The notes: generated from the letters alone by a model not told the origin. Shown: positions 17,812 through 31,538, counted from the stretch's first letter. The stretch is 64,000 nucleotides of DNA from Flaccisagitta enflata (GCA_965153355.1 OZ231126.1:66650001-66714000), one strand, 5' to 3'. Program-made: numbers and translations.

Positions 17812-18520
17812 AGGGGGGGGGGAATGGACAGAGGGACGGACTAAAAAATCTCAGGATTATGTCAAAATTGTGGGATTTTACCGTCCATCCCATTCTAGAC
17901 CAATTTTGACCCCAGGAATCCAAATCTGCAGTCAAAAATGGTCTCAGGTCAATATATCGATAGGCTACAGCTACATTTCTCAGGTCAAAATATCATATAA
18001 GGTCAAATTTTCAAAATGGGAAATTTGTCAATCTGATTGCAGATTCAAAATCCTTGCAAAAACCTGTGAGAAGAAAGTGTCTTTCTTTTTTCAAAATTTT
18101 GATTAGAACATAGTCAAAATTAACATTATACATCAAAATTAGGCCGAATTTAGACAAAAGAGCAATTTTACTCTATTTTGGATGTTTAACGCTAATTTTG
18201 ACTATGTTCCAATCAAGATTTCAAAAAAAAGCAAGATACTTTCTTTTAATGGTTTTTTCCAAGGATTTTGAATTTGCAATCAGATTGACAAATTTCCAAT
18301 TTTAAAAATTTGACCTTATATAGTATTTTTACCTGAGAAATGTAGCTGTAGCCTATCGAAATATTGACCTGAGACCATTTTTGACTGCAGATTTGGATTC
18401 CTGGGGTCAAAATTGGTCTAAAATGGGATGGACAGTAAAATCCCACAATTTTGACATAATCCTGAGATTTTTTGACGGACGGACGTACAGGACATCGGCC
18501 CTTTGGGGCCGCTGCCCAAA
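17812..18520 (+). mobile_element. Family A derivative A5 with a foldback core
   Basis: The right end ACAGGACATCGGCCCTTTGG, GGCCGCTGCCCAAAAA is a family A module. The left end is only a G-run plus GGACAGAGGGACGGAC. The core is not a minisatellite but two inverted arms of about 290 bp (17842-18131 and 18187-18475) that share, for example, AATCTCAGGATTATGTCAAA. Confidence 0.75.
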
Positions 18521-19190
18521 AACGTGCATAACTTTGGCATTTTTCAATCGATTTGGTTGAAACTTGGTATATTGTCTCTAAATGGAAGGACTCAACATAT
18601 GTATTTGATTTGTAAAGATTTTACCATGCTAACCAGCCAAACTGGCCTACCACCCAACTAGCCTACCAGCCTAAAAGTGAAAAACGTGCATAACTTTGGC
18701 ATTTTTCAACCGATTTGGTTGAAACTTGGTAAGTAGCCTCTTATTGGAGGTACTCAACATATGAATTTGATTTATAAAGATTTTAGCATGCTAACTGACC
18801 AAACCGGCCTACCACCCCACCAGCCTGCCAGTTTAAAAGTGAAAAAGGTGCATAACTTTGGCATTATTCAATCAATTTGGTCGAAACTTGGTATAAAGTC
18901 TCTAAATGTTTGCAATTTCAGCATGCTAACTGGCCTACCACCCACCCAGCCTACCGGCTTTAAAGTGGAAAATGTGCATATAACTTAGGCATTTTTCAAT
19001 CAATTTGGTTAAATCTTGGTATGGAATCACTAAATGGAAGGACTCAACCTATGTTTGTGATTCAAAAAGATTTTAGCATGTTAAACGGCCAAACTGGCTT
19101 ATCACCCAACCAGCGACCATCTAAAAGTGAAAAACTGGCAAAACTTTGGTATTTTTCAACTGATTTGGTTGAAACATTGTAGACTGTCAA
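18521..19190. repeat. Tandem repeat of about 130-160 bp units, about five copies
   Basis: Each unit has GTGCATAACTTTGGCATTTT, TTTGGTTGAAACTTGGTA, ACTCAACATATG, and then a CTGGCCTACCACCCA / CCTACCAGCCTAAAAGTGAA block. Related single copies occur near 16150 and 46530-46720. Confidence 0.85.
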
Positions 19191-19191
19191 C

Positions 19192-19482
19192 GCTGTTTGA
19201 CCATGCCATTTGAAAATGCCATTTGACGATGGCATTTGACAATACCGTTTGACAACGCCGTTTGACAACACCGTTTGACAATGCCATTTGACAACGCCGT
19301 TTGATAAGGCCGTTTGACAACGCCGTTTGACAACGCTGTTTGACAATGCCGTTTGACAACGCTGTTTGACAACGCTGTTTGACAATGCCGTCTGACAACG
19401 CTGTTTGACAACGCTGTTTAACAACGCCGTTTGACAACGCCGTTTGACAATGCCCTTTGACAAAGCCGTTTGACAACGCTGT
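19192..19482. repeat. 13-bp minisatellite, about 22 units
   Basis: GTTTGACAACGCC repeats with scattered A/G changes. Because 13 is not a multiple of 3, it is open in several frames without meaning. Confidence 0.95.
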
Positions 19483-19623
19483 TAGACCCCAGTCGCGGAC
19501 CCATACTCATCTTAGATTTTTCTTTAATTGTCCTTTTCTCTGTCTCTCTCTCTCTCGCGATATGCATATTTCATTCAAACATTTGATGTCCGATCGTTCA
19601 TTCATTCGATAAGTTAATCAATC

Positions 19624-19687
19624 AACCAATCAATCAATTTATAAATGAATGAATGAATGAATCAATCCATCAATTATTCAATAGATA

Positions 19688-19741
<54 letters not shown>

Positions 19742-19781
19742 CCAATCTTTTTATCACGTCGTTTTGTCTCTATGAGTCTTT

Positions 19782-19867
<86 letters not shown>

Positions 19868-19958
19868 GTTCCTTCATGTCTCTCTCTGTCTCTTTGACGC
19901 CTGATGGATACTTGATTGACGCTTTTCCAATCCCCGCCGCTTACGTGCGTTGGGACTC

Positions 19959-20002
<44 letters not shown>
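19624..20002. repeat. SSR cluster (AATC)n, (CT)n, (GA)n
   Basis: (ATCA)n at about 19685-19745, (CT)n at 19787-19863 and a short (GA)n at 19963-20000. Confidence 0.9.
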
Positions 20003-20003
<1 letters not shown>

Positions 20004-20889
20004 AAAACAAGGAAAAAGTCTTGGATTAAAGAGGAGCCTTTGAAAGAACAAAAGAACAGAAGAAGGATGAAAAAATGGTGTCACCAAGAATAAAAAAGTC
20101 TCTGAAAGTGAAAGACCGTTAAAGATGGCGAGACTCTCAGGTTTTGACTCTCAATCGATTTTTTCCCTCTTTTTTCCCTTTTGCCCAAATCAGCTTTTAA
20201 ACTAAGCAAATCATATAGGTCGCCTGCGGATGAGCAGGGATAGTAATACAAAATTTGCCCGCGCTGTATTCAGAATCAGAGAAAAGCAGGAACGATTGGG
20301 CAGGGGCAGTTCTACATAATATACTCACACTCAGCAACAAACAGTAACAATATTTCCGACTGAAAGACGGAAATTTTGAAGAGAAAGACCATCAAGCCCA
20401 CAATGCAATTGTCGGACACCTGGCGGACCGAAGAGCGAATATATGGCTTTTTAGGTGCGACGAAGCACCTCTATATCTGGCTGTGTCCATCGGTCGGTTG
20501 GTCGGTCGGTTGGTCGGTACCGCATTCGTTCGACGATCCACACGTCGCACCTATTGGCCTGCATAGCCTTGATATTAACAAACATGCTTCAATGCTCGTA
20601 AACCAGCTGAAAAAGAAAACTTTGATTTAAAAGAAAACAGAAAAATGAAGTACCCTTGTTTTGAGCTGAGCTATTTGGCCTTCATCATTACAATCTAAAG
20701 CAATTTTTATACTCCAACCAGGTAAGCCGGTATTATTTGGTACATGTTTGTTTCGATTAAGATTTTAGCATTTTGTAAAAATGATCATAAATTATTGCAG
20801 ATGTAAGGAGAGAACAAAACGTACAAAGAGACTAAACGTAAAATGAAGAAGAAAACGAGGAAAAAGAGGCTGAGGTAGCAGAGGGATCA
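20003..20889. other. No gene; one hairpin-flanked GGTC repeat
   Basis: AGGTGCGACG (about 20454) and CGTCGCACCT (about 20540) are inverted around a GGTCGGTT microsatellite, about 100 bp in all. It resembles a short relative of family B. Nothing else is recognised. Confidence 0.5.
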
Positions 20890-21512
20890 ATATATGACGG
20901 AGAGCATTTGATGTCAAGATTAGAGTTTCACCCCATTTTTTCAACTATACTTGAATGGTTATAATGCAACAGATATTTTCATCTGAAAAACTGTCTTCAG
21001 AAATACTCTGTGTGTATGTTTTTGTCATATGCTGACTTAAAAATAACCTTTAAATCAGCAATTCACATGAGAAAAGCAAAGAAAATGAGTTTTTAAGAAA
21101 ATTGTGCTTACATTTTTTATCTCATTGCTGCTGTTAAAGTTATAAGACTCCTGAATGCAAAGAAATTTTGCATTTTTAAAAACATAGCCGCCTCTGTAAT
21201 CAATTTTGGCAGGCGGCTATGTTCTTCATCTTTGCCTTTTTTCATTTTCTATGCAAAGATATAATTTTAACAAGCCTCCTATCTATGAACAAATATCGAA
21301 TTTTAAATATTTACAAGTGAAAATGTTTAGTTAATGATAGCTTTACTTGCTCTTTTGTCCTATTTGAATGCAAATTTTGCAACGAAATATTTACTACAAA
21401 ATTCCTAAATGGTTTTTTTTATGTTACCTCTTATTCTTATTCTTATGAAATCTTCTATTTTGACCCCTGTTGACACATTAAATCTTGCCGTCGTATGCTC
21501 TCCGTCATATAT
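20890..21512. mobile_element. Family D terminal-inverted-repeat element, copy D1
   Basis: The left end ATATATGACGGAGAGCAT and right end ATGCTCTCCGTCATATAT extend into inverted repeats of about 33 bp. An internal hairpin, ACATAGCCGCC..GGCGGCTATGT, lies at about 21183-21222. About 620 bp, non-coding. The middle is shared with 58490-58870. Confidence 0.8.
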
Positions 21513-22045
<533 letters not shown>

Positions 22046-22238
22046 GGATCTCTGGTTTACGTTGAAAGACCGTTCATCGGAAGTTTGTTATCACCTGATA
22101 TTTCATGATTTGAAAAGGAGCAGCCATCTCTCTTCTCCCCCCCCCCCCGCCCCCACCATCTCTCTTCTGCGCTTCGTGTAATGTCCGATGTTAATCGCTC
22201 TTTACTTCCCGTCAAAAGAAATCGAGAGCCCGGAAATT

Positions 22239-22902
<664 letters not shown>

Positions 22903-22929
22903 GACTTTCCAAGTTTCTGAATGAATGAT

Positions 22930-23326
22930 TCCAGAACCGCGAAGAGTAGCAAAAGGATGAGAAAAAAAATGTTGTGATTTGAGACAGGAAGGCGACGCGC
23001 GCGAAAACTAGGATGGTTTTGTATGAATTAGGCGAGAAACATTAATGACAGCTGAATGAAATAAATGTAAATGATGTATCCCATTAATCCATTATTGACT
23101 GTTATCACCAATCCCTTTCATTAATAGTCGCTCATAAAGAGAATGTCGGAGGGAAAAAGAAAAAAAAATACAGGGTCATCAATCTCAACTGAAAAAAAGT
23201 ATCAAGCTATTGTGTCTCAATGCTTCATTTTCATGATCAGAAATTACTTTTCTCTTTAAGTACTATAGTACTATGTTTGACGTTTTTTGTGTCAAAATTT
23301 TGTTGGTCTAGGTTAGATAGCTTGTC
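22930..23326. other. AT-rich stretch, no feature recognised
   Basis: No coding or repeat evidence. Confidence 0.4.
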
Positions 23327-23732
23327 TACTACTCGACTCATAAAAAAGCCGCACTTTTAAATGGCAGATTGTCATACTGAATTTCAAAATAAATAATAAA
23401 AATCTTAGACCATTAGAAAGCTCTTGAAAAAATCTTTTATTTGGCTCCAATCAGGAAATTTTAGCTTTATTTATTTAGAGTTGGCATAAAAATGAGTAAA
23501 AACATTGTCATTTTCAGTTTGCAATCCCATTGAAAAATTTTCACAAATTAGAAGATAACTTTGACAAGCCCTAGCTCTTAAACCGTTTGAGATACAGATT
23601 TGGGATTGGTCTAGAATGAAAAGAAAAATAAAAATCTTTTAAATCACTTCAACAAAAAAATGTTTAAATCATTTGTTTTTCTTATCCTTCCACTCAGAAT
23701 AGGGTGCGGCTTTTTTTTTGAGTCGAGTAGTA
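23327..23732. mobile_element. Family E terminal-inverted-repeat element, copy E1
   Basis: Ends TACTACTCGACTCATAAAAA and AAAAAGCCGCAC are matched by the inverted GTGCGGC, T-run and TGAGTCGAGTAGTA. About 406 bp. The middle includes GATTGGTCTAGAAT, found inverted in copy E2 at 61.6-62.1 kb. Confidence 0.8.
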
Positions 23733-23905
23733 CAGCCTCCATTTGAAGTAGTTTTGCTTCAGTTAAAAACCTTTCTAACGAAGCCCAAGGGAACCGAATT
23801 TTGCTGTAGCCAGAGAGAAACAATTGCTAGTAATATAGTAGCATAAACAACCATCAGAATGGTTTTAATCATTTTGAAAGTTACGCGGTACAAAATATTA
23901 TATCA

Positions 23906-24030
<125 letters not shown>

Positions 24031-24191
24031 CACAAACAAAAACGGAAGATGAAGGAATTCTGAATAAAGGAAAATGACACTCTTCATGATTTTTGCTCCT
24101 CCACATTACCTAAATGAATGATCTTTTATTCGTCAGAATATGACAGTTTCATACAACCCAACGTACATAACTAAGAACTAGAAACTATAGA

Positions 24192-24497
24192 CTAAGGAGG
24201 TTCTTCTTCCGTTTGATCGGCGATGAAGAATGCGGTGAGTTTAGAAACCACTTCATTGCGGCTTCGTAGATTTCCGTTGGAGAAGTTTTTTGATCTCCTG
24301 GGGAAGATCTCGTAGATGCTTGGGAAGCCGGCGCTTTGACGGAGGAGACGAGTGCTTTCCCAGTGGTGATATGAGAAGAGTTTACGAATCGCGTCGTTGA
24401 TTGCAGTATTGCATTCACGCATTTCAGTGCAAGAAAATTCGACAGTTTCGGCACCATATGAAAGAATTGGAACACAATTAGAAAAAAGCAGATTCAT
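24192..24497 (-). pseudogene. LINE reverse transcriptase C-terminal fragment
   Basis: The frame reads LLFSNCVPILSYGAETVEFS, then MRECNTAINDAIRKLFSYHH and ESTRLLRQSAGFPSIYEIF, and stops. The YGAE-W/F, N-x-A-x-N-x-x-x-R-K-x-F and ES-x-R-x-L-R-x-x-x-G pattern is common in the thumb and post-RT region of LINE polymerases. An in-frame TGA lies just upstream, so only the 3' end survives. AATAAA on the minus strand near 24125-24130 may be its poly(A) signal. It differs in sequence from the LINE at 12-13.5 kb. Confidence 0.7.
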
Positions 24498-25384
24498 AAG
24501 TACATGTTCATCTGGCTTTCATAAAACCGATAAAATAGAGTTTACTTCATACTATATAGGGGATACTCCCAACTTTTGCTATGTGAAGCACCCAAAGAAT
24601 CAGTAACACGAATTTCTTGCGGTAGTGGCTCGATAACTGCGACCAACTCCAATTCCTTTAGACTGCTTGTGACAGCAAACCTTCGAAGGAAAAATTTGGT
24701 GTTTCACCCCACATTGTTTACATTGCCAATGCTTGGAGGAACTTCTATGAACTTGCTATCTTTCAGAAACAAGTTGATCAAATTCGGAGATACTGAATTA
24801 ATGATTGGACGGTCAGTAAACGTAAACATTCGCGCTGATAGCATTGTTGTATGAACAGTGTAGTTTTTTCTTTCCTGATTTATAAACAATGAACACATTT
24901 TTTTGAAAAGCATTTTTTTAGTAACTATTTTAAGTCATCTAACTATTAACATTGTTTACTGCATTATGCAGTTTAGATATCAAATTAACTGTCTAGACGC
25001 TTGCGTACATCTGCATACAAGTGTCTCGTTTTGCGTAATGATGCTTTGTAATGAACAGCGTTTGTCATCACTCACACTTTCCCATCTCATTGGTTCATTG
25101 ATTAAAAGGCTGGTTTCCTGAGCTGATTTCTGCATGGAAAGGTTTTTATCAGGTAAGGAATAATTTAAATAAAGATTGATTTTTTAAATCATTTTACACC
25201 CATAGAAAGTGCTACAGCATCAGTGAGCAAAATGATTGTTCAACCAGTTAACAGTTATCAAAAGAATTGGCTGTCATTTCCTATTGTTCGTCTTTCGATC
25301 AAACCCCAAAGGTTCGCCCAAAATACGTACTTTTTTCGTTTTCTTATATCAAAATATTCTTATATCATGTACACTATATAATCC
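24498..25384. other. No feature recognised
   Basis: Short open frames without domains. Base composition is that of the surrounding AT-rich background. Confidence 0.4.
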
Positions 25385-25522
25385 TCTTCTTTCCTCCTCT
25401 CCCTCCCCTTTCCTCCTCTTGCTCTACCTTCCTCCCCTTCCTCCCCTTCCTCCTCTCCCTCCCCTTCCTCCTCTTTTTTCCTCCCCTTCCTCCTCTTTTT
25501 TCCTCCCCTTCCTCCTCTGCTA
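25385..25522. repeat. CCTCTTCCTCC pyrimidine tract
   Basis: Continuous C/T strand built from imperfect CCTCCCCTTCCTCCTCTT units. Confidence 0.85.
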
Positions 25523-25716
25523 TTCTTCTGACGGACATTTCTTCGTTTCCTCCATAATTAATCATCGGTTATTATGTCACGTCGTTGACGAGAACACGTG
25601 TCATGACGTCAGCGGGAAATTGATGCGACGTCAACGAATTGGACTCTCAATGCTTAAGGTGCGCTCTGATTGGTCCGGGACGTTTTGAATTTCCTTCTTT
25701 ATAATTCTTTCTTTTT

Positions 25717-26296
25717 TAGTCGCGTGCTACGCCACTCTACTCCCCGCTATGGCGGTTGGTCGGTCGGTCGGTCGGTTGGTCGGTTGGTCGTTTGGTCGGT
25801 TGGTCGGTTGGTCGGTTGGTCGGTTGGTCGGTTGGTCGGTTGGTCAGTCGGTCCCCTTTTTGGGCAGCGGCCTCCTTCTCCTCCGTCCGTCCACCCCCTT
25901 CGAAGCTCATATCCAAACCTCAAGGCAGACCTCAGCCTTGAAGCTCAAATCCCAGCCATGAGGCCCAAATCCCAGCCATGAGGCTCAAATCCCAGCCATG
26001 AGGCTCAAATCCAAACCTTTAGGCATAAATCCTACCTTTAAGGCTTAAATTCTACCCCTCTGAGTCTTATCTCATCCTGCAGGCTCCTGACTGACTAAGC
26101 ATAGGTCATCGGCCCCTTCACATTCTTATAGTCACATACTCAGGGGCAACAGGTTCCGATGACCACCTAACGCTTTTGCGACTATAACTTTTTCGGCGTT
26201 TTTGAGCTTTTTGAGCATATGGCTCCTGCCCAGATGCCCTAGTGACCTTCTCCAGCACTGCTCCTGCCCACCCGCACACGACTAGGGTAGCCGTGT

Positions 26297-26300
<4 letters not shown>
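25717..26300 (-). mobile_element. Family B element interrupted by family A copy A6
   Basis: The left part TTTTTAGTCGCGTGCTACGC plus a GGTCGGTT tract and the right part (from about 26184) ending CCCACCCGCACACGACTAGG, GTAGCCGTGTAT together make a normal reverse-oriented family B unit, as at 35684-35875. The A6 element lies between them. Confidence 0.8.
25857..26183 (+). mobile_element. Family A element, copy A6, nested in family B
   Basis: Begins TTTTTGGGCAGCGGCC, where the hairpin is shortened, and has a core of CTCAAATCCCAGCCATGAGG units. The right part has GCATAGGTCATCGGCCCCTT and the extension GGGCAACAGGTTCCGATGAC ending CGCTTTTGCGACT. Confidence 0.8.

Positions 26301-26359
<59 letters not shown>
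26300..26359. repeat. (GA)n microsatellite
   Basis: About 60 bp of GA immediately after the family B end. Confidence 0.9.
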
Positions 26360-26360
<1 letters not shown>

Positions 26361-26399
26361 TTTCTTCTTTATCGCGAACGTTCGCTTCATTGAGAACGA

Positions 26400-26920
26400 G
26401 GGCTTGATATTCGTTATTTGAGGTAGAGGGGCGATTTAGAGGTAGGGGGGTGAGTTAGAGGTAGAAGCCGAGTTAGAGGTCGGGGGCGAGTATAGTGAAT
26501 GTGATGTAAGGGTGGGGCGGGGGTTGGGTTGGCAGATCGGTGTAAATGGAGGGAGGTAGTGCTTGGTTGGAATAGGAGGGGAAATAATAGGTACAAGAAA
26601 TGGTGGGAGTGAAAAAATCCCATGGATTAAGATGTGGAGTCACTGGAGAGGCGAATATGAGCGTGAGGGAGTGGGGGAGTGGACAGAATGGGTTACATGG
26701 AGATGAGCGAGCGGGCGAGGGAACATAAAACGGAAAGAGTGGGCGAGGGAAGGTAAAAGAAGATAAAAGAGAGGAAGATATCGTGAAGGTGAAGAATCGA
26801 TTTGAGTGGACGTATAATCGCCAAACGTCGGAGATGAACGAACAAAGAAAGAAAAAAAAACCGACAGAGAAAGAAATATTGGCTGAAAAAAAAAGTCGGA
26901 CACACGAAGAAGAAAAGGAC
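26400..26920. repeat. G-rich purine strip with GAGTTAGAGGT repeats
   Basis: Imperfect GAGTTAGAGGTAG-type units at 26420-26490, followed by a long G/A-rich strand. No coding evidence. Confidence 0.6.
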
Positions 26921-27003
26921 AATTTGACTGATGATAGCTGATGGCTTTCCGTGACTTTTTCTCCAAGATTTGGACGTTGGGCGCCGAGTTGAGTGCACAG
27001 CGC

Positions 27004-27260
27004 TTTTTAGCCAGCGGCCTCGGAGGGGTCGATGACCTATGCTTTCGTACATACAGGGATTTTTTGACCCTTCTTCTCCTTCTCCATCCATTGCCACCCC
27101 CGGCTTCAAGGAGGAAGAATAGGAAGAGAAAATTCCTCATGTATATAAGGCTACAGGTCATTGACCCATTTGGGGACGCTGTCCTGCTTCCTCCCTCCAC
27201 TTTATCATAAACTACATGAGCAGGAATGAGTGCCGCTGATTATCCAATGCTTTTGCGACT
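27004..27260 (+). mobile_element. Family A element, short copy A7
   Basis: Both modules are present (CAGCGGCCTCGGAGGGGTCG, ATGACCTATGCTTTCGTACA, and inverted ACAGGTCATTGACCCATTTG), together with the extension ending TGCTTTTGCGACT. The core minisatellite is absent, so the modules are separated by only about 80 bp. Confidence 0.75.
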
Positions 27261-27870
27261 AACTATAAATGGATGGACATAGGGCGCAAAACCCGGCACA
27301 GATTAGGCCAGTGAATGAACATGTGGCCGTATGAATGAACGTTGTGCATTAAGCCGAGTACACATTAAGCAGTGCGAGCCGCTTAATTTCAAAGATAATT
27401 CAAAGATTCCATTTATGTGTCAAAACCGTATGACAACAATTAGCATCGTCCTGCCACGAGCTAAATAAATGATGTCAAACCTTTCAAAGAATGATTTGAC
27501 CGCTTCATTTTCTCTAATCAATCTCCTAAACAAACGAAATAATATCAAGGAAAAACGTTTAACAGCATCCTGTGATCGAAAGCCGCCAATATGAATCGAG
27601 TGAAAAAAGAAGGGATGAATTGAGAGTGAAAGAACATGAAAATAAAAAAGGACTGAGACAACAGTTATTAAAGAGAAAGAGAGAGGGAGAGACAATATAT
27701 TGATTCCAATAAAACTGACGTCTATAATGGCAATGCCATTTACGAAAATGACAAAAATGCCATTTACGAAAATGACAAAAAGTGACATTAATGACGACTG
27801 GAAAAAAAGGGGGAAGGGGAGAGAGATGGAAGAGAGAGAACAGGAGGAGACAACGGCCGAGACTACAACA
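27261..27870. other. No gene; a 24-bp duplication
   Basis: GCCATTTACGAAAATGACAA is directly repeated at about 27734 and 27758. The rest is unremarkable. Confidence 0.5.
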
Positions 27871-28442
27871 AGTCGCCCAAGGGCAATATGTGGTCAGCGA
27901 TACCCGTTGCCCTGCTTTGAGTGATTGTGAATTGGAGTGAGGGGAAGCAGGGCAGCGGCCCCGAAGGGGACGATGTCCTGTAGAACACAGGGGGAATTTT
28001 GATTTTCTTGCCTCAAGAAGTGGATGAGGTGCTGACTGAAGGCCTTCAAGAGCCTTAACTGAGGTCTAAGAAGGCAATGTCAAAGCTTGAGATAGCTGGC
28101 CCTGAGATTTTGGATTTGAGGCCTGAGAGGCCAGGTTTGAGACCTGAGAGGCTGGATTTAAGACCTGAGAGGCTGGATTTGAGGCCTGAGAGGCTGGATT
28201 TGAGGCCTGAGAGGCTGGATTTGAGGCCTGAGAGGCTGGATTTGAGGCCTAAGAGGCTGGATTTGAGGCCTGAGAGGTCAGATTTGAGGCCTGATAGGTC
28301 AGATTTGAGGCCTGAGAGGTCAGATTTGAGGCCTGAGGGGCCCAATGAGGGGGGGGACGAACGAACGAACGAACGAACGCACGAACGAAAGTCCCCCGTG
28401 TTCTACAGGACATTGTCCCCTTCGGGGCCGCTGCCCAAAAAA
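27871..28442 (-). mobile_element. Family A element, copy A8 (complete, reverse)
   Basis: Extension AGTCGCCCAAGGGCAATATG, TGGTCAGCGATACCCGTTGC; module GCAGCGGCCCCGAAGGGGAC, GATGTCCTGTAGAACACAGG. The core has 21-bp GAGGCCTGAGAGGCTGGATTT-type units. A CGAA microsatellite follows, and the inverted module ends CCGCTGCCCAAAAAA. Confidence 0.85.
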
Positions 28443-28544
28443 GGGCGTGTTGCTACCAACCACAACAATTGCGTTTTCAGCATGAAGTTCATGATGTTCA
28501 TGTTCATGTTCATGAAGTTTATGATGAACATATATTTATTTCAA

Positions 28545-28735
28545 CTATCCCAAGAGGGAGTGAGCAACATGAGAGAGCGAGACTGTAAATGGAGTGAGTG
28601 AGGGAAGCAAGCGTAACAAAGCGGAGTACTGCGGAGCAAGTGAGCAGAGTGAGTGGTGTGAGCGAATGCGCATAGCGAGTGACCAAGAGTGGCCCGTTAA
28701 AAACGCGGTTGTCTGTGACACTAGAAACGCGTCCA
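28545..28735 (-). mobile_element. Family C MITE, copy C2 (truncated left)
   Basis: TTTCAACTATCCCAAGAGGG, GAGTGAGC repeats, AAAACGCGGTTGTCTGTGAC and ACTAGAAACGCGTCC. The left inverted repeat is lost next to an ATGTTCATG repeat. Confidence 0.7.
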
Positions 28736-29070
28736 AAAGTCGGTTGGTGGGGGAAAAATAATTGATGTGACACGAAGCCGAATGACGCCGAAGAGAAAAA
28801 AGAGGGGAAAATAATTGATAAAACGCAAAACTGCAGTTTTTAAGAGCGAATTCCAGAAATTACGAGATAGGCATGTTCATTTGTTCTGTTTCGCTTTTTT
28901 TCATCTTTTCTTTTTTTTTGTGTGTGTGTGTTGTCGGTCAGTTATAGAAATAACCAGTCTTTCGTTCCTTTAGTCAGTTGGTTTTAAAACCATCCGGCCT
29001 TGTCTCTCTCCAGACGTTCATCTTGTTGTCAATAACAAATAAGACAAATTACGAGAACTATATGTCAACA
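28736..29070. other. No feature recognised
   Basis: AT-rich sequence containing only a short GTGTGTGTGT near 28920. Confidence 0.4.
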
Positions 29071-29072
29071 TA

Positions 29073-29826
29073 CACCGCTTTCAGATCGAAATGTCGCGAA
29101 AAGAAGATATATTACTCCAAAACTATTCATAGTAATCAGTTTTTTCTTTTTTCCCCTGGTAGATAATTTGATTAAGTTTTGCTACAAGTAAAGAATATCC
29201 CACCAACTAAAAAATTCAAGTCTCCTCCTCACAATAAATGAATATTGCATGTTTCACATTGAAGGATTTTTTTCCCAACAACTTTTTCTTTACTTTATTT
29301 CATAGTTGTCATTTCTACACAAATTGAGCTGAATTGCTGGGATTGGTCTAGAATTCAAGAGAATTTAATGTAGATTATGTTGTAAGGAAAAAATAATCTC
29401 ACTGACTTTGATTTTAAACAATTTGCAGACAATTTTTCAAAATTTTCCCAAATCTTGAGGTTTTTGCGGTGTTTTGGGGTCAAAATCAATCATTACTGCA
29501 TCACATAGGTCAAATCTTTTAGAATTTCAAACAGAACTTCATTAATTCCTCATAACCAACACTGTAGGACCACTCTTGTTGAAAAAAAGAAGCGCTGCTG
29601 CTATCTAACCTCATTTTTTCCATGAAAAAAGGCCATTTTTGGCTGCAATCGACTAATTTTTGTTATGAAATTTAAAGCAAATATATCAACACTGGGGCTT
29701 TAATTCTTTTTTTGTAACAAAACTTAATCAAATTATCTACCACAGGAAAAAAGAATCAAGTAGTTATCTTAAGTATTTTAGGAGTAATATATCTTCTTTT
29801 CGCGACATTTCGATCTGAAAGCGGTG
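29073..29826. mobile_element. Family F mariner-like MITE, copy F1
   Basis: Terminal inverted repeats of about 110 bp begin CACCGCTTTCAGATCGAAAT and are flanked by TA on both sides (29071-29072 and 29827-29828). 754 bp, non-coding. TA duplication is the hallmark of the Tc1/mariner superfamily. A second copy of nearly the same length is at 49014-49768. Confidence 0.9.
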
Positions 29827-29910
29827 TAGTAAACAATGCGGTTCGATTAATGGAAAACCTGGATCTGGCAGCTTAAATGATCTTGCCTGTGCAAAATGCA
29901 AATGATACAA

Positions 29911-30385
<475 letters not shown>

Positions 30386-30539
30386 CTGATCTTTATCGGT
30401 TAAAAAGAAGAAAATTCAAAACCATGTGACTTGAAAAAAAAAAGAAAAAGAAGATCATCCGACATTCGCGAAAAATCTCTTTTTTTGCCATTTTGGAAGA
30501 GAAATTTCCTTCCACTCGAACGTGATCCTTTGGATGAGA

Positions 30540-31280
30540 GGGATAAGAGGAGAGGGAGGAGGAAGAGGAGGAGGTGGGTGAAGAAGAAGAAGAAGAAGAT
30601 GAAGAAAAAGAAAAAGATGAAGAAGAAGAAGAAGAAGGAGAAGAAGATGATGATGAAGAAGAAGAAGAAGAAGACGAGAAAGAATAATAATAATAATAAT
30701 GATAATAATAAGAAGAAGAAGAAGAAAAAGAAGAAGAAGAAAAAGAAAAAGAAAAAGTAAAAGAAAAAGAAAAAGAAAAAGATAAGAAGAAGAAGAAGAT
30801 GAAGAAGAAGAAGAAGATGAAGAAGAAGAAGATGAAGAAGAATAAGAAGAAGAAGAAGAAAAAGAAGAAGGAAAAGAAGCAGAAGAAGATGGCCCAAAAC
30901 GGAAATGGTGAACATAAGGATGAAGAGGAGGAGGAGGAAGAGGAGGAGGCAGAGGAGGCGAGGCGGGACTGTGAGACGTGATGGATGGCTGAGGATGGAC
31001 ATCTAGACCCGCCATCACTCAACCCAACAGTCAAGAAAAAAGGAAAAAAAAATCTCTGTCTCAAACGAAGAAAACGACAACGAACGAAATGGCAAAGAAG
31101 ACGACAGTTGATGGAGACGACGACGACGACGACGACGATGAGGCTAACGATGATGATAAAACAATGATTACGATGACGTCGATTATGACGATTAACAACT
31201 ATGATGAAGATGACGACGACAACGACAATGACGATTATGATGATGAACAGTGATGATGACAACGACAACGACAATGATGA
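30540..31280. repeat. (GAA)n-rich and (GAC)/(GAT)-rich trinucleotide field
   Basis: GAA/GAAAAA units at about 30570-30960, then GAC/GAT units at 31100-31280. Frames here give only Lys/Glu or Ser/Phe runs. Confidence 0.85.
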
Positions 31281-31281
31281 T

Positions 31282-31538
31282 TACCAATAAAGGCGGCTAA
31301 TCGCCGACCGGAAAAAAGTCGTAAGTGGGAGACTCTTTGTCTCAGTGCATGTTCTTCTGTATGGGCATCTCATGATGTCTGGTCTATTGCTTTTCTGTTT
31401 TTGTTATTCAACCTCTGTCTCTCTTTGTATCTATGCCTCTCAGTCTTCCTTTGTCTTTGTGTGTGTATTTTTTCTTTGTTTGTTTGTTTGTTTGTTTGTT
31501 TGTTTGTTTGTTTGTTTGTTTGTGTGTGTGTGTCTCTG

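Noticed and set aside
24576-25121. Open frames of 92 and 72 codons next to the LINE fragment
   Set aside because: No similarity to LINE or host domains, and the composition matches the background.
30393-31274. 293-residue Ser/Phe-rich frame on the minus strand
   Set aside because: Product of the GAA and GAC/GAT trinucleotide field.
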